Positions 44,516 to 53,824 of a stretch of DNA of 64,000 bases are shown piece after piece (position 1 is the stretch's first letter; each line of letters begins with the position of its first letter). A program made the translations under genes and the position numbers. The notes under the pieces were generated by a model, which made no database searches, had not been told where the DNA came from, and saw nothing but the letters and a program-made list of their open reading frames with translations. The stretch comes from Acanthosepion lycidas (lineage: Eukaryota > Mollusca > Cephalopoda > Sepiida > Sepiidae), in NCBI GenBank assembly GCA_963932145.1, contig OZ010595.1:77083252-77147251 (forward strand), written 5' to 3'.

Positions 44516-44999
44516 TAGAGACATTTGTCTACTTAGCACCATATCCATGCTCAACACCCTTGATAACGAAGATGAGGGTCAAAGTCAGTCAGAGAATTCT
44601 TGAATACGGGCTCGCAGAACGAAAACGCAATTTTTTTAGAGCATATTATTGTCGTCGGGGAAAACAACTCTTAATATCTGTGACATTTTAATGTCATGTC
44701 TGATCCTCCATATATTTTATTCACACTCAAAACCAATGTTAAATCCTTTTCTTTGAAATACACGTGTATCGCAGATTGTAATAAACTTTCAAATTTTTAT
44801 CTGTAAAGATAAATCTAATTAATAACAACATTCCCTAAACTTTACGTATTGGAACTTAATTTTAAAATATTTAAAAACTTATCACATTTTGTATTTAAAA
44901 TTGAATAAAAAGAAAACTTCTTTCAAAAATTAATTTTTCATCGGAAAAAATATTTTGGCTTCAGACAGTATTGTCAACATATATTATTCATAAAAGCCA

Positions 45000-45375
45000 T
45001 TAAATGCTTTCCTAATTAAATAATGTCTTAGTTTTATTGGGTTTTGTATGTTACTCATCAGAGATGATTTTCGGTAACGGGGTGATAAGATTTTACAAAA
45101 TTAAATTAATGATTTATATTCTTCAAAGACTTCTGTTTTCAACTAATATCATCAATAAAAGATACAATATTGAATTTCTCGAGTTTTCATAAAATTAAGT
45201 AAGGGGGTGGGTAACAGATGCAAGAAATATTTTTACCATGACTTTCTAAATGTCTAAAATAATTTAATTCATTTGTGAATAAGTTCTGAAAATTTCATTA
45301 AAATCCGACAATTATTTGATTTTTGCAAGAATTTCCAAAACAATGTGTTTTTAACGCCAAAAAAGACGCTAAATT
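45000..45375 (+). repeat. Dispersed repeat, family E
   Basis: Second copy of the repeat at 15790-16250, same strand and landmark order. Confidence 0.6.
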
Positions 45376-45399
45376 TTCTAATACCAATAATACAGACTT

Positions 45400-46100
45400 T
45401 CTAAGGTTTATGATGAATACGTAAAATTTGAGTCATGGCTTTGGTCGCAATATGACATGTTACTACCAAATGTAGAGCGTTTCTGCTGTATGAATGCCGG
45501 ACTTGGACGACCTATCACAGTTTTATCCAGCGCCTTGTGGTCTAATGTAGCTGATATATGAGTAATGCTTCTGGCCTTTATGATGAGTATCGAGTCCATG
45601 ATGGTCTGGCCATTAGGTCAGTGTAGAGGAAAGCCTCATGCCAAATTCCTGTATGACGAACTGGCGCAGAGCAAATAGCCGTGAAAAAGGTGTATGAACT
45701 GCCTAAAAGGCACAATTAAAATGTCCGATATCATTACTAGCAGAGTGCAAGATTTTGCATCAAAGAGGCAGAGTAGAAGTAACTGATTGCATCTGGTGCT
45801 ACAGAATTCGTAAACAAACGAGTTGCATATGCTGATCTGAAACGATCTATCCCTCCCCTTGAGAAAGCAATAGAAACATATATCAGGAGTGACAGCAAAA
45901 TTGTCCAAATCGTGTAAAAGCAAAATTGTCCAGCTTTGAGCCGTTGTATGTTAGAAATGATAAAAGCTATCTTACTGGAATTCTCTGAGCTTTTTAGAAC
46001 ACTATTGGACTCTGCTTCGAGAAATTAGAATGTATAATTACTCTCGAAGCTTAACAGAAGAATCGTGATGAAATCGATCATAAACGAAAATGGCATGTCC
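45400..46100. other. Unassigned sequence, possible transposon
   Basis: A reverse-strand 'ttttacacgatttggacaat' (near 45900) resembles a plus-strand piece near 46613. This hints at inverted element parts, but no coding family is clear. Confidence 0.35.
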
Positions 46101-46104
46101 ATCA

Positions 46105-46440
46105 TTAATTAATAATAGCTAAGGATCGAAAGGTCATGGAAGATTGAAAACGTCTTATGGATTGAGTTGGATCTTTTCTAATTGATCTCTTTAGCTCTAA
46201 ATTGAAATGATGGTCCCACTTCATGTTGTGACCTCCTGATCCCGTTTTCCTCTGTAATGTTCCCTCTTTTTTAAAATTATTTACCATTTACTTGATGGTT
46301 CGTGAATGGACTTTGAAGACGGAAGCCAGAGTATGAATGTTGGTACCATTACTGAAGGCCTGAATTATTTTTATCTCACCATTGCTCATCTGGGAAGACA
46401 GCGGAGTTAACCCAAAACGATTTTAACGTGTTCTCTTTCT
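46105..46440 (-). pseudogene. Tc1/mariner (maT-like) transposase HTH region
   Basis: The reverse strand reads QMSNGEIKIIQAFSNGTNIH, a first helix-turn-helix ending VHSRTIK then a stop. NNFKKEGTLQRKTGSGGHN and LKRSIRKDPTQSIRRFQSSM follow (46287-46130). The order HTH, F-xxxG-S/T-xxxxxxGxxxG linker, IRxxPxxSxRxLA-like second HTH is that of Tc1/mariner DNA-binding domains. No catalytic block follows that I can recognise. Confidence 0.6.
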
Positions 46441-46939
46441 CGCTGAATAACTCAAAGAGTTTTTCAGTGATTCTTACGACAAATGGTGTCAAGATGGCTA
46501 AACTGAGAAACTGAAAAAAAAAAAAAAAAAAAAAGAAATTCGATTAGTTTAGTGTTTTTTTTTGTTTTTTTTTTAGATATTAAACATTTTGTGGGATGGA
46601 CAATTATGCTGTTACACGATTTGGCCAATTATTCTGTTACGCCCGGTATATCGTTCGACGAATGTAATCATGTTGGCTTTTCAAAGCGATGCCCGATTAG
46701 ATACAAACGACGTCGAAGAAACACCACTGTCTGCCAATATACCATCTTGATTTCACTTGTAGCCTTAGTAACAAAGCATGTAGATCAGCCAGTGAATTCA
46801 TCCAGTATTATAAATATCAACTTCTAGAAAGCCAAGCTTGTGCAGGAAAACTGTCGTGTAATAAATGTGGGGTGACATACCCTTACAGGTTGAATTAGTC
46901 AGATGAGACATCATCAGCGACAAGACATTCGAACGTAAG

Positions 46940-47323
46940 TATTTTCTCAGCGTGGATAAAGAGACGTCTGCAGCCATCACATGGTAGGATAGGAGGATTC
47001 AGGGGATGGAGAGCTCTGCCTTTCTTTGGGGTCTCTTCATAGCTTCTGTTTGACCTCTGGTGTTTTCGAACGATACTTTTTTTTGTGGACTGCTCTTCTC
47101 CAATTGGTTCTTTCTGTAACTTCCGTCCCTCAATTGACCGGAACGATTTCTGCCCACGGCAAGAGATTTTTGAGTTGATCCTTGAATCGACGACATAGGG
47201 CTCGACGTGGTCTCTTCCCAGATGCGAGCTCCGAGAAGAGGATTTGTTTGGATGTCTGGCATTCGAGCAAGGTGTCCGTCCCATTAAAATCAGTAGCATG
47301 ATGGTTGTGAGGATATCCATCTT

Positions 47324-47325
<2 letters not shown>
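46940..47325 (-). pseudogene. LINE ORF2 C-terminal end with zinc-finger-like tail
   Basis: The reverse strand, in two frames, reads HVARMPDI-like ...ARMPDIQTNPLL and KQILFSELASGKRPRRALCR with RFKDQLKN. Then come a KSLAVGRNRSGQLRDGSYRK segment and, near the end, LPCDGCRRLF. The 'GHVARM...LGxRxxGGxxxRFKDxLK...W' pattern followed by a C-x2-C finger start is the known C-terminal signature of one group of invertebrate LINE proteins. The expected His residues of the finger are lost. It abuts a (TA)n tract. Confidence 0.65.

Positions 47326-47326
<1 letters not shown>

Positions 47327-47372
<46 letters not shown>
47327..47372. repeat. (TA)n tract
   Basis: About 23 TA units between the LINE end and a PLE terminus. 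Confidence 0.95.
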
Positions 47373-47376
<4 letters not shown>

Positions 47377-47575
47377 TGTTTCATTAAATACGACAGACAA
47401 GGTACTACGGTTAAGCTTTTTATTTAATTTTTCTTGTGTTCGAACAAGAGATTCCTTTTCTGGACAAAGAGTGTGCAAAAACTGTACAAATGTTTTATAG
47501 TTCCGAGCGCTTTCGGCTATACTTTTAGCCATTATCAAGGATGATTCAATTTTTCAGTTTAATTGTGTGTGTGCA
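47373..47575 (-). mobile_element. Penelope-like element terminal repeat, left member of inverted pair
   Basis: The reverse strand encodes HTLCPEKESLVRTQEKLNKK and then STLSVVFNET, directly followed by (TA)n. The same series occurs in opposite orientation at 47799-47998. Confidence 0.7.
47504..47540 (-). ncRNA. Hammerhead-ribozyme-like motif
   Basis: Reverse strand: UUGAUAAU box (47531-47538), stem GGCTA (47526-47530) pairing with TAGCC (47515-47519), GAAA (47511-47514). A mini stem III (A-U, G-C around CG) then ends in CUC. The following GGA can pair with UCC before the box, giving three stem I pairs. Confidence 0.55.
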
Positions 47576-47700
47576 TTATGTGTATATTTTAGTGTGTTAT
47601 ACAGATGTTTTTAATTTCCGAATACGGTTAGCACATTGTGGCCTTGTTCGTAGTTAATATTGTTAAGAGTTGCCTTTTTCTTCCTTTATCTTCCGACATC

Positions 47701-47704
<4 letters not shown>

Positions 47705-47757
<53 letters not shown>
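47705..47757. repeat. (TA)n tract
   Basis: About 26 TA units between the two inverted PLE termini. Confidence 0.95.
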
Positions 47758-47760
<3 letters not shown>

Positions 47761-47798
47761 TAAGGTTGTCTTTTATATTTTAAATTCTTACTCAATGT

Positions 47799-47835
47799 GT
47801 TGATAATGGTTAAAATAATAACCAAAAGTGCTCGA
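47799..47835 (+). ncRNA. Hammerhead-ribozyme-like motif (near-consensus)
   Basis: UUGAUAAU (47800-47807), stem GGTTA (47808-47812) pairing with TAACC (47819-47823), AAAAG, mini stem III around UG, CUC. Compared with the copy at 47504-47540, GGCTA/TAGCC has become GGTTA/TAACC: both sides changed and pairing was kept. Confidence 0.5.
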
Positions 47836-47994
47836 ATATATAAAACATTCGGCTAATTTTACACACTTTATGTCCAGAAAAGAAAAAAAACTTATACGAA
47901 TACAAGAAAAATTAAATAAAAAGCTTAAATGCAGTACCTAGTCAGAAGTCTTTAATGGAACTTGTATAAAACAAGGTTTGCTGCCCAAATACAC

Positions 47995-47998
<4 letters not shown>
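47799..47998 (+). mobile_element. Penelope-like element terminal repeat, right member of inverted pair
   Basis: Begins with a hammerhead-like motif and runs through 'ctttatgtccagaaaagaaa' and 'caagaaaaattaaataaaaa' to 'aatacacaat', then (TA)n. Confidence 0.7.

Positions 47999-48050
<52 letters not shown>
47998..48050. repeat. (TA)n tract
   Basis: About 26 TA units directly after the PLE terminus. Confidence 0.95.
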
Positions 48051-48052
<2 letters not shown>

Positions 48053-48435
48053 TTTGCATGCGGTAGATCGATGACAGAGCGCTTTTAAGCATTTCCTGCC
48101 ACAAGTAAACGGGTACCGCGTGATGGAAAAGCGACAACTGCCCTCAATAAATGCTAAAATGCAAACCATACAACACACAGAAGTAAGTGACTAGAGAAGG
48201 TGACATGCCGGAAAAAGGGCTCGATAACGCTATATCAGAGCATTATACTTATCACAATAATACGGCGTGCACGCGATCGACTACATCTACAAGTTTTTCC
48301 ATTTTAACACATACAATCTTAATGCGATCGGCACTTTCTTGCTCGGTGATATGGGAATTGAGAACCCTTTGACTAATTCAAGATGTTACAATGACGGTAG
48401 CTGTAGAATACATATAACATAATCACCAAATGAAA
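48051..48435. other. Unassigned sequence
   Basis: No family was recognised. Somewhat higher GC. Confidence 0.5.
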
Positions 48436-48437
48436 TG

Positions 48438-48440
<3 letters not shown>

Positions 48441-48500
<60 letters not shown>
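48441..48500. repeat. (TA)n tract
   Basis: About 30 TA units. Confidence 0.95.
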
Positions 48501-48505
<5 letters not shown>

Positions 48506-48599
48506 TCCTTTAACTTGGAATGATTTTAAATGTGAATTAACTTTAAGCGGCAAATGATTTTTTTTCTTTTTCATTCAGATTTAACAACTTAAGTCTGGC

Positions 48600-48897
48600 A
48601 GTTTCAACCATGGAAAGATTAACAATCAAACAACGTGTTAAAGTTATCGAAGGCTATTACGAAAATGGCTTTAATGAATGAGAAGTACCCAGGTTGCATC
48701 ATCTCTCGAAACAGCAAAGTCAATTAGCCACAAAGATCATGCAACATGACGCCTTTAGATTTTTTCCTTTTAGGTAATCTCAAAAGTAAGGCCTATGCCA
48801 ACAAGCCAACAAAAATTCAACAGCTGAAGGATGAGATAATAAAGCATATTGGTGAGATATATAAACAACATTATTACGTCATTATTTTTGCACCAAC

Positions 48898-48903
<6 letters not shown>
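48600..48903 (+). pseudogene. Mariner element, internally deleted, with right terminus
   Basis: MERLTIKQRVKVIEGYYENG (48610-48670) is the N-terminal helix of a mariner transposase. After about 60 bp the sequence jumps to the end of the catalytic domain: a PLDFF-like stretch, then GNLKSKAYANKPTKIQQLKD and EIIKHIGEI (48755-48860). The element closes with the mariner terminus ATTATTTTTGCACCAACCTA (48881-48900) and a TA. That terminus is the same as in the 80-bp MITE at 19341-19420. Most of the DDE domain is deleted, so it is non-autonomous. Confidence 0.8.

Positions 48904-48953
<50 letters not shown>
48904..48953. repeat. (TA)n tract
   Basis: About 25 TA units starting at the TA target duplication of the mariner relic. 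Confidence 0.95.
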
Positions 48954-48956
<3 letters not shown>

Positions 48957-48959
48957 CCT

Positions 48960-49690
48960 GTTTTTGAAACAGGAGAACTCTTATGTAGCGATGGAATCAT
49001 ATCTTTAAAAATAATTATAATTTAGGCTTTACTTATGTATTGAGCACTGTTCTGCAAAAATAAAAGCAAAAATACTAAAGAAATTCGGATTATTAACCTA
49101 ATATGTTCTTTCCTATTTTTCTGTATATTTGCACACACACACACACGCACATATTGATGCAGTAGTATTTCTACACACATGTCTATCTGCAAAATGAACA
49201 GACTCTCTTTGTTAAGCGAACAATGACAGACATTTTCATAATGTTGCACAATAACCAAAATGAGAAAGAAAAAAAAAATTCAGGAAAATGCAATCATTTA
49301 ATGTTGGAAAATGTGATTCCGGATACTGGGATTGTTTGGTAGTCATTGTTGCCACGTGATCTTTTCGGATGAATCAGAAAAGGAAAACTTGTCATTTACT
49401 CGCATTTTCATGTCATACGATCAGATTCCGTTTAATTGCTAATACCGATCCGGCTTTTTATGTTACAAATGTCGGTAATAAAATAAATCAACAGAATTAA
49501 GAAAAAGTTAATTAAATAAATTCATAATGCATCGTTCCTCACCAGAATTACATTAATAAAAAAATAAGATATAAATGCCGATCTTTAAAAAGATCCATTT
49601 TGCATTCGAGCAACTAACTAAAGAATTTCTGTCTTTTCCCTTCTCCCCCAGGCTGTCTGTCTGTCCCTTAAAAGACATACAGGTTTTCCC
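48960..49690. other. Unassigned sequence
   Basis: A short (CA)n run near 49133-49150; otherwise nothing identified. Confidence 0.5.
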
Positions 49691-49693
49691 AGA

Positions 49694-49810
49694 GTAGCTT
49701 AGATGTGGCACAAAGCCTAAAGTATGAGGCACCCAGTGAGGTTCGAACTCACTATTCAGTCGTAATAGATCTAATGTGGCAAGCTTGCTAACCATTACGC
49801 CACATCGAAG
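49694..49810 (-). mobile_element. tRNA-derived SINE, family C
   Basis: Best family C copy. On the reverse strand it has A box TGGCGTAATGGTTAGC, then 'acgactgaatagtgagttcg' and B box GTTCGAACCTC, then CACTGGGTGCC and a tail ending 'gtgccacatctaagct'. First of three tandem copies. Confidence 0.8.
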
Positions 49811-49830
49811 TCAACTTCTGATTTACTAAG

Positions 49831-49945
49831 CGTAGCTTAGATGTAGCATAAGGCTGAAAGTTTGGGGCACTCATTGAGGATCGAACTCACTATTCAGCCG
49901 TAATTGATCTAGCGAGACAAACTTGCTGACCATTACACAACAAGT
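49831..49945 (-). mobile_element. tRNA-derived SINE, family C
   Basis: Second tandem copy; B box GTTCGATCCTC on the reverse strand. Confidence 0.8.
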
Positions 49946-49950
49946 GCTCG

Positions 49951-50072
49951 TCGCGTGGCTTAGATGTGGTACGAAGACGAAAGTATGGGGCACCCAGTTA
50001 GGGTCGAACTCACTATTCAGTTGTAAGTGAACTAGTGAGATAAGCTTGTTAACTACTACGCTAATTCGAAGT
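49951..50072 (-). mobile_element. tRNA-derived SINE, family C
   Basis: Third tandem copy; A box region 'gcgtagtagttaacaagc' and B box GTTCGACCCTA on the reverse strand. Confidence 0.8.
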
Positions 50073-50269
50073 CTTCATCTCTTCATAGATATGCATTAAA
50101 CTGAACTTGGTGAACTTTAACAAGGTGAGGGTAGCAGGCCATCAGTATAGGCTCAAGTCATTAACCTAAGAAATCACCTTTATCTCTCTCTCTCTCTCTA
50201 TTTATGCGCACATGTGTGAATAATCTGCTTATAGCTCATATCAAAAGTTACTTAACTGATAGTGTTAGT

Positions 50270-50650
50270 CCGTGAGTGTACTTGACGTTGCTGAAAAGCT
50301 CTTGGTCTGATCCACTTCGTAAACCCTGACCAAATTATCAAAATTTTAAATATACCTACTCTGTGTCTATTTCCATGCAACTTTTCAAATGAGCCCCATT
50401 ATTTAGTTCCACCAGTTCAGACCTTTACATCTAGACCATGCCATGCCACATCCACGCACTTCCTTCCGATCCCAAATAGAAAGAAGTTTCAAGTAGAAAG
50501 TTTTGCTCAGACTACTTTTCCCCAAGAACAAACTCCTCCATAGATACTCACTTGAATACTATAATCTTAACGTCTTCAGGTCAAAGGTTAATCTTTATTT
50601 ACCCCAATAATCTTCGCTTTCTACCACCTCCTCTTTCATTCATATGGTAC
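50270..50650 (+). pseudogene. Possible LINE C-terminal fragment
   Basis: Frames such as CHIHALPSDPK, FSPRTNS and NTIILTSSGQRLIFIYP recall the end of a jockey-like ORF2 (RxRxxPxRTxxFxxSFxPRTxxLWNxLP...FKSKVNxYL). The 50300-50390 part recurs near 54283-54365. Boundaries and clade are uncertain. Confidence 0.4.
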
Positions 50651-50919
50651 ATCTTATTCATCATAAACATTTAAACAGTAATAATTCATAAAATCACGTA
50701 ATACATACAATTAGTAATAAAATACAAATCAGTAATTAACTGTATCAAAGACTTTTACGGGGTGGCAATGCAGCTGATCAGAGTTTTATGTCCACCTCAT
50801 CTCCTCAGAGAAATTATACCTGACAGAAGAAATATAATTGCATTTTTGAAATTATCGGGAAAAATTACATAAAATACAACACATAAGATTTCTGATGAAA
50901 ACAGAGTGTTGACCAGCGA

Positions 50920-51150
50920 TATGTGCCCTAGAAATTTCAATTGTTTCTTCCTGATGTTAAATATCTTTTTTGTTGGCATTTTTTCTAGAAATTCGTCGTT
51001 GGTCACATATTCGGTTAATGGTATTCTCAGCATCCTTCTGTAGTATCATATTTCTGTTGCTTCGTCTTTTCTTAATCTGTAATGAGATTGACCGGCATTC
51101 ACTGACTTATAGGAGGACCGATATTATGTAGCAGTTCAGTACCTCCTTAA
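50920..51150 (-). pseudogene. LINE family L fragment
   Basis: The reverse strand reads MLRIPLTEYVTNDEFLEKMP, then FNIRKKQLKFLGHIS. These are the FYRRMLRIPW and LKFLGHVMRKEG blocks of family L. Very short. Confidence 0.65.
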
Positions 51151-51169
51151 ATTCATATTGCATATAAAG

Positions 51170-51360
51170 GATTAATAATAATAATAATAATAATAATAAG
51201 ACATAATGATAAAAATAAGACGAATAGTAATAAAAATAATAATAATAAGAAGAAGAAGAAGAAGGAGAAGAAGATGAAGAAGAGGAGAAGAAAAAGAAAA
51301 AGAAGGCAAAAAGAAGAAAATAATAATAAGAAGAAAACGAATAATAATAATAATAACAAT
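51170..51360. repeat. (AAT)n and (AAG)n microsatellite
   Basis: Mixed AAT and AAG triplet runs. Confidence 0.9.
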
Positions 51361-51506
51361 TGTAAATCCTAATGACTCAAGTTAATTACTTGCTTTTCAG
51401 TTCTCTTTTCTCTCCTCTAAATTTTATTTTATTTTATTTTTTTTATTTTTTTTTACCCTAGGCATCTCATATCTCTGTCGGTGCGTGTATATGTACATGT
51501 TTGCTA

Positions 51507-51507
51507 A

Positions 51508-51551
<44 letters not shown>
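51507..51551. repeat. (CT)n(TA)n microsatellite
   Basis: About eight CT units, then about fourteen TA units. Confidence 0.9.
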
Positions 51552-51569
51552 ATGTACATGTGTATATGG

Positions 51570-52364
51570 CCACACTGACAGGATCTCAAACTCTTTGCCA
51601 AAAAAGATAAACCGCTTCATGGCCAATACTCTGCCCGTATCAAACAAGCTGACGTAGACAAAACCCGTACCCATCAGTGGCTACGCAGTGCAGGGTTGAA
51701 AGCGGAAACTGAAGGTTTTATCCTTGCTCCGCAGGACCAATGCTTGCTAACTAGGAATTATCAAGCACATATACTAAAATATTGTGTCAGCCCAAAATGC
51801 AGATTCTGTGATAAATATCCAGAAACGATTGATCATCTTGTATCAGGTTGCACGATGTTGGCACCCACTGAATATAAAACCCGACATGACAGAGTGGGCC
51901 AATATCTGAACTGGAAAATCTTCAACTTCTACGGGAAGGAAACTGAAAGAAACTGGTATCAACACCACCCAGACCCGGTTACGGAGATAGGACCTGTTAC
52001 AATTCTATGGGATTACACAATTCACACTGACAGAACAATCAAGGCCAACCGCCCAGATATTGTTATTAAAAACCACAAACAAAAACAGTGCCTCCTTTTT
52101 GATATGGCAGTCCCTGCTGACTGCAATGTATCTTTGAAGATATTCAAAATGCTGTCAAAATACAAGGACCATGAAATAGAAATCTCGAAAATTTGGCATA
52201 TGGGAACATCAACAATCCCTGTTGTAGTTGGAGCCCTAGGACTGGTTGGAAAAGATTGCAGTAGACTAATTGCAGGGATTCCTGGAAGCCCATGCCTCAA
52301 GGAGATACAAAAAATTGTTCTGACAAGTACAGCCCACACTTTACGAAGGGCTTTATCTATGTAA
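51570..52364 (+). pseudogene. Non-LTR retrotransposon C-terminal region with restriction-like endonuclease (copy R-1)
   Basis: A 222-codon open frame (51696-52364), with homology extending upstream to about 51570 (KKDKPLHGQYSARIKQADVD). In order: HQWLRSAGLKAETEGFILA; a CCHC knuckle CRFCDKYPETIDHLVSGC (51801-51854); a linker; RPDIVI then CLLFDMAVPAD (52045-52121), which fits the PD-(D/E)-x-K-type restriction-like endonuclease of R2/R4/Dong-type LINEs; KYKDHEIEISKIW; VPVVVGALG-like IPVVVGALGLVGKD; a stop at 52362. This nuclease makes the target nick for insertion. The RT domain is absent, so this is a 5'-truncated insertion, but the nuclease frame itself is intact. Confidence 0.85.
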
Positions 52365-52397
52365 TTTTTATTTTATTTTATTTTATTTTATTTTATT
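52365..52397. repeat. (TTTTA)n tail
   Basis: Six TTTTA-type units right after the stop codon, possibly the element's 3' tail. Confidence 0.85.
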
Positions 52398-52534
52398 TTT
52401 TTGTCAGTGAAAAGTGTCATGATGCCATTTCTAACCTTAGGTTCCTGGGTGGGACCCGGAAAGAAATGTGTAAACGCCAGAAACCAAAGAAAATAAAAAT
52501 AATAATAATAAGAAGAATAATAGACATTCAATAG

Positions 52535-53090
52535 ATCTAGATTTTGCCACGAAGATTAGGGAACTGGAACAAGAAGATGTCTATAAATATCTTGGTGTCA
52601 TCGAAGGATGTGGAATAGAGCATGTTCAAATGAAGGCAAAATTAAGAATAGAATACTACAGACGTGTGCATCTCGTGTTGAGTACCGAGTTGAATTCATA
52701 AAATATAATATCAGCAATAAACGCCTTTGCTGTCCCTGTGGTGTAATACAGTTCCAACATCATTAATCGGACCATAGCTGACATTAAGCGAATAGATGTC
52801 AAAACGAGAAAAGCTTCTGACTTGCCACCGCATGCATCATCCTAATTTTAATGTTGACGTCTGTATCTGTCCAAATCTGAAGCGGGTAGAGCATTATTTC
52901 AACAAGAATTGTCTTACAAAACCACAACAATCAGTCTTCAACGATACCTGGAAACTACAGAAGACTGTGATGTGTCAAAGAACATGAAACAAAAATTATT
53001 CAGTAATAAAAAAAGCCAATAAATCCAAAAGGAAATTTTAAGTGAGTAAAGAAGTGCAAATAAAGAAAAAGAAAAAAAAGAAAAAAAAAA
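52535..53090 (+). pseudogene. R2/R4-type LINE, region after the RT domain (copy R-2, first part)
   Basis: Frames read IRELEQEDVYKYLGVIEGCG, KLRIEYYRRVHLVLSTELNS, SAINAFAVPVV, then IKRIDVKTRK and CHRMHHPNFNVD (52540-52850), then YKTTTISLQRYLETTEDCD. Typical of the connection region (usual INxxAVPVVxYSxxIxxW...DxKTRKxLTxHxxHHPxxDVDRLY). Frame breaks are frequent. The homology stops near 53090 and resumes at 53825, with tandem tRNA-like units between. Confidence 0.75.
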
Positions 53091-53262
53091 AAGAAGTGCA
53101 AATAAAAATGTCTTAAAATAATTGTCGGACTTTCTCCTTTTCATAATGTGTGACGTCATTTGTTTACATTTGGATACGCATCGAGCAGATATGAATGTAC
53201 ATGAGAAAATCATGCAAAATTGTAGTTTAAAAACAGTAAAATCGACATAGCTAACCGAACGC

Positions 53263-53343
53263 TCCTCTGTAGCGAAATAGGTAAAGTACGTCAGGCTAAA
53301 TGACGGTTCCGTATAGGGTACAGGTTCGATTCCTGTCAGAGGA
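53263..53343 (+). tRNA. tRNA-like sequence, copy 1 (SINE head or tRNA pseudogene)
   Basis: 81 nt. Acceptor strands TCCTCTG and CAGAGGA pair fully (7 bp). The T arm ACAGG-TTCGATT-CCTGT is perfect. The anticodon stem CGTCA/TGACG has a 7-nt loop GGCTAAA. The extra arm is long, as in class II tRNAs. The base before the loop's central triplet is G instead of the near-universal U, and the triplet reads CTA. I take it as a tRNA-derived repeat head and not a working tRNA. Confidence 0.5.
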
Positions 53344-53609
53344 TGCATATTTTCTATGACAATTTCTTGGACATTCAGGCCGGTAAATGTTGTTAATACT
53401 GTTTATTATAAACAAGGCATTTACTTAAATATTTGTACCTATAAAAAAGAATGTATAATTATAAAAATGTCTTAAAATAATTTTCGGACTTGTCCATTTC
53501 ATAATGTGCGAAGTCATTTGGATACGCATCGAGCAGATATGAAGTACCTGAGAAAATGATGCAAAATTGTAGATTAAAAACCGTAAAATCGACCTTACTA
53601 ACCTAACGC

Positions 53610-53691
53610 TCCTTTGTGGCGAAATCGGTAAAAGCACGTCGGGCTATATGACAGTTCCGTATAGGATACAGGTTCGATTCCTGTCAGAGGA
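53610..53691 (+). tRNA. tRNA-like sequence, copy 2 (SINE head or tRNA pseudogene)
   Basis: 82 nt. Acceptor TCCTTTG/CAGAGGA pairs with one wobble. The T arm is identical to copy 1. The anticodon loop is GGCTATA. B box GGTTCGATTCC is intact. Confidence 0.5.
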
Positions 53692-53824
53692 CGCATATTT
53701 TCTATGATAATTTCTCGGACATTCAGGTCGGTAAATGTTGTTAATACTGTTTATTATAAACAGAGCATTTACTTAAATATTTGCATCTATGAAAAAGAAT
53801 GTATAAACATAAAAATATCTTAAA

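Larger units (their letters stand above)
53098..53815. repeat. Tandem duplication of a 347-bp unit carrying a tRNA-like sequence
   Basis: Two copies, offset 347 bp, share 'aaaatgtcttaaaataatt', the tRNA-like block, 'attttctatga' and 'gtaaatgttgttaatactg'. It splits the R-2 LINE copy. Confidence 0.85.
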
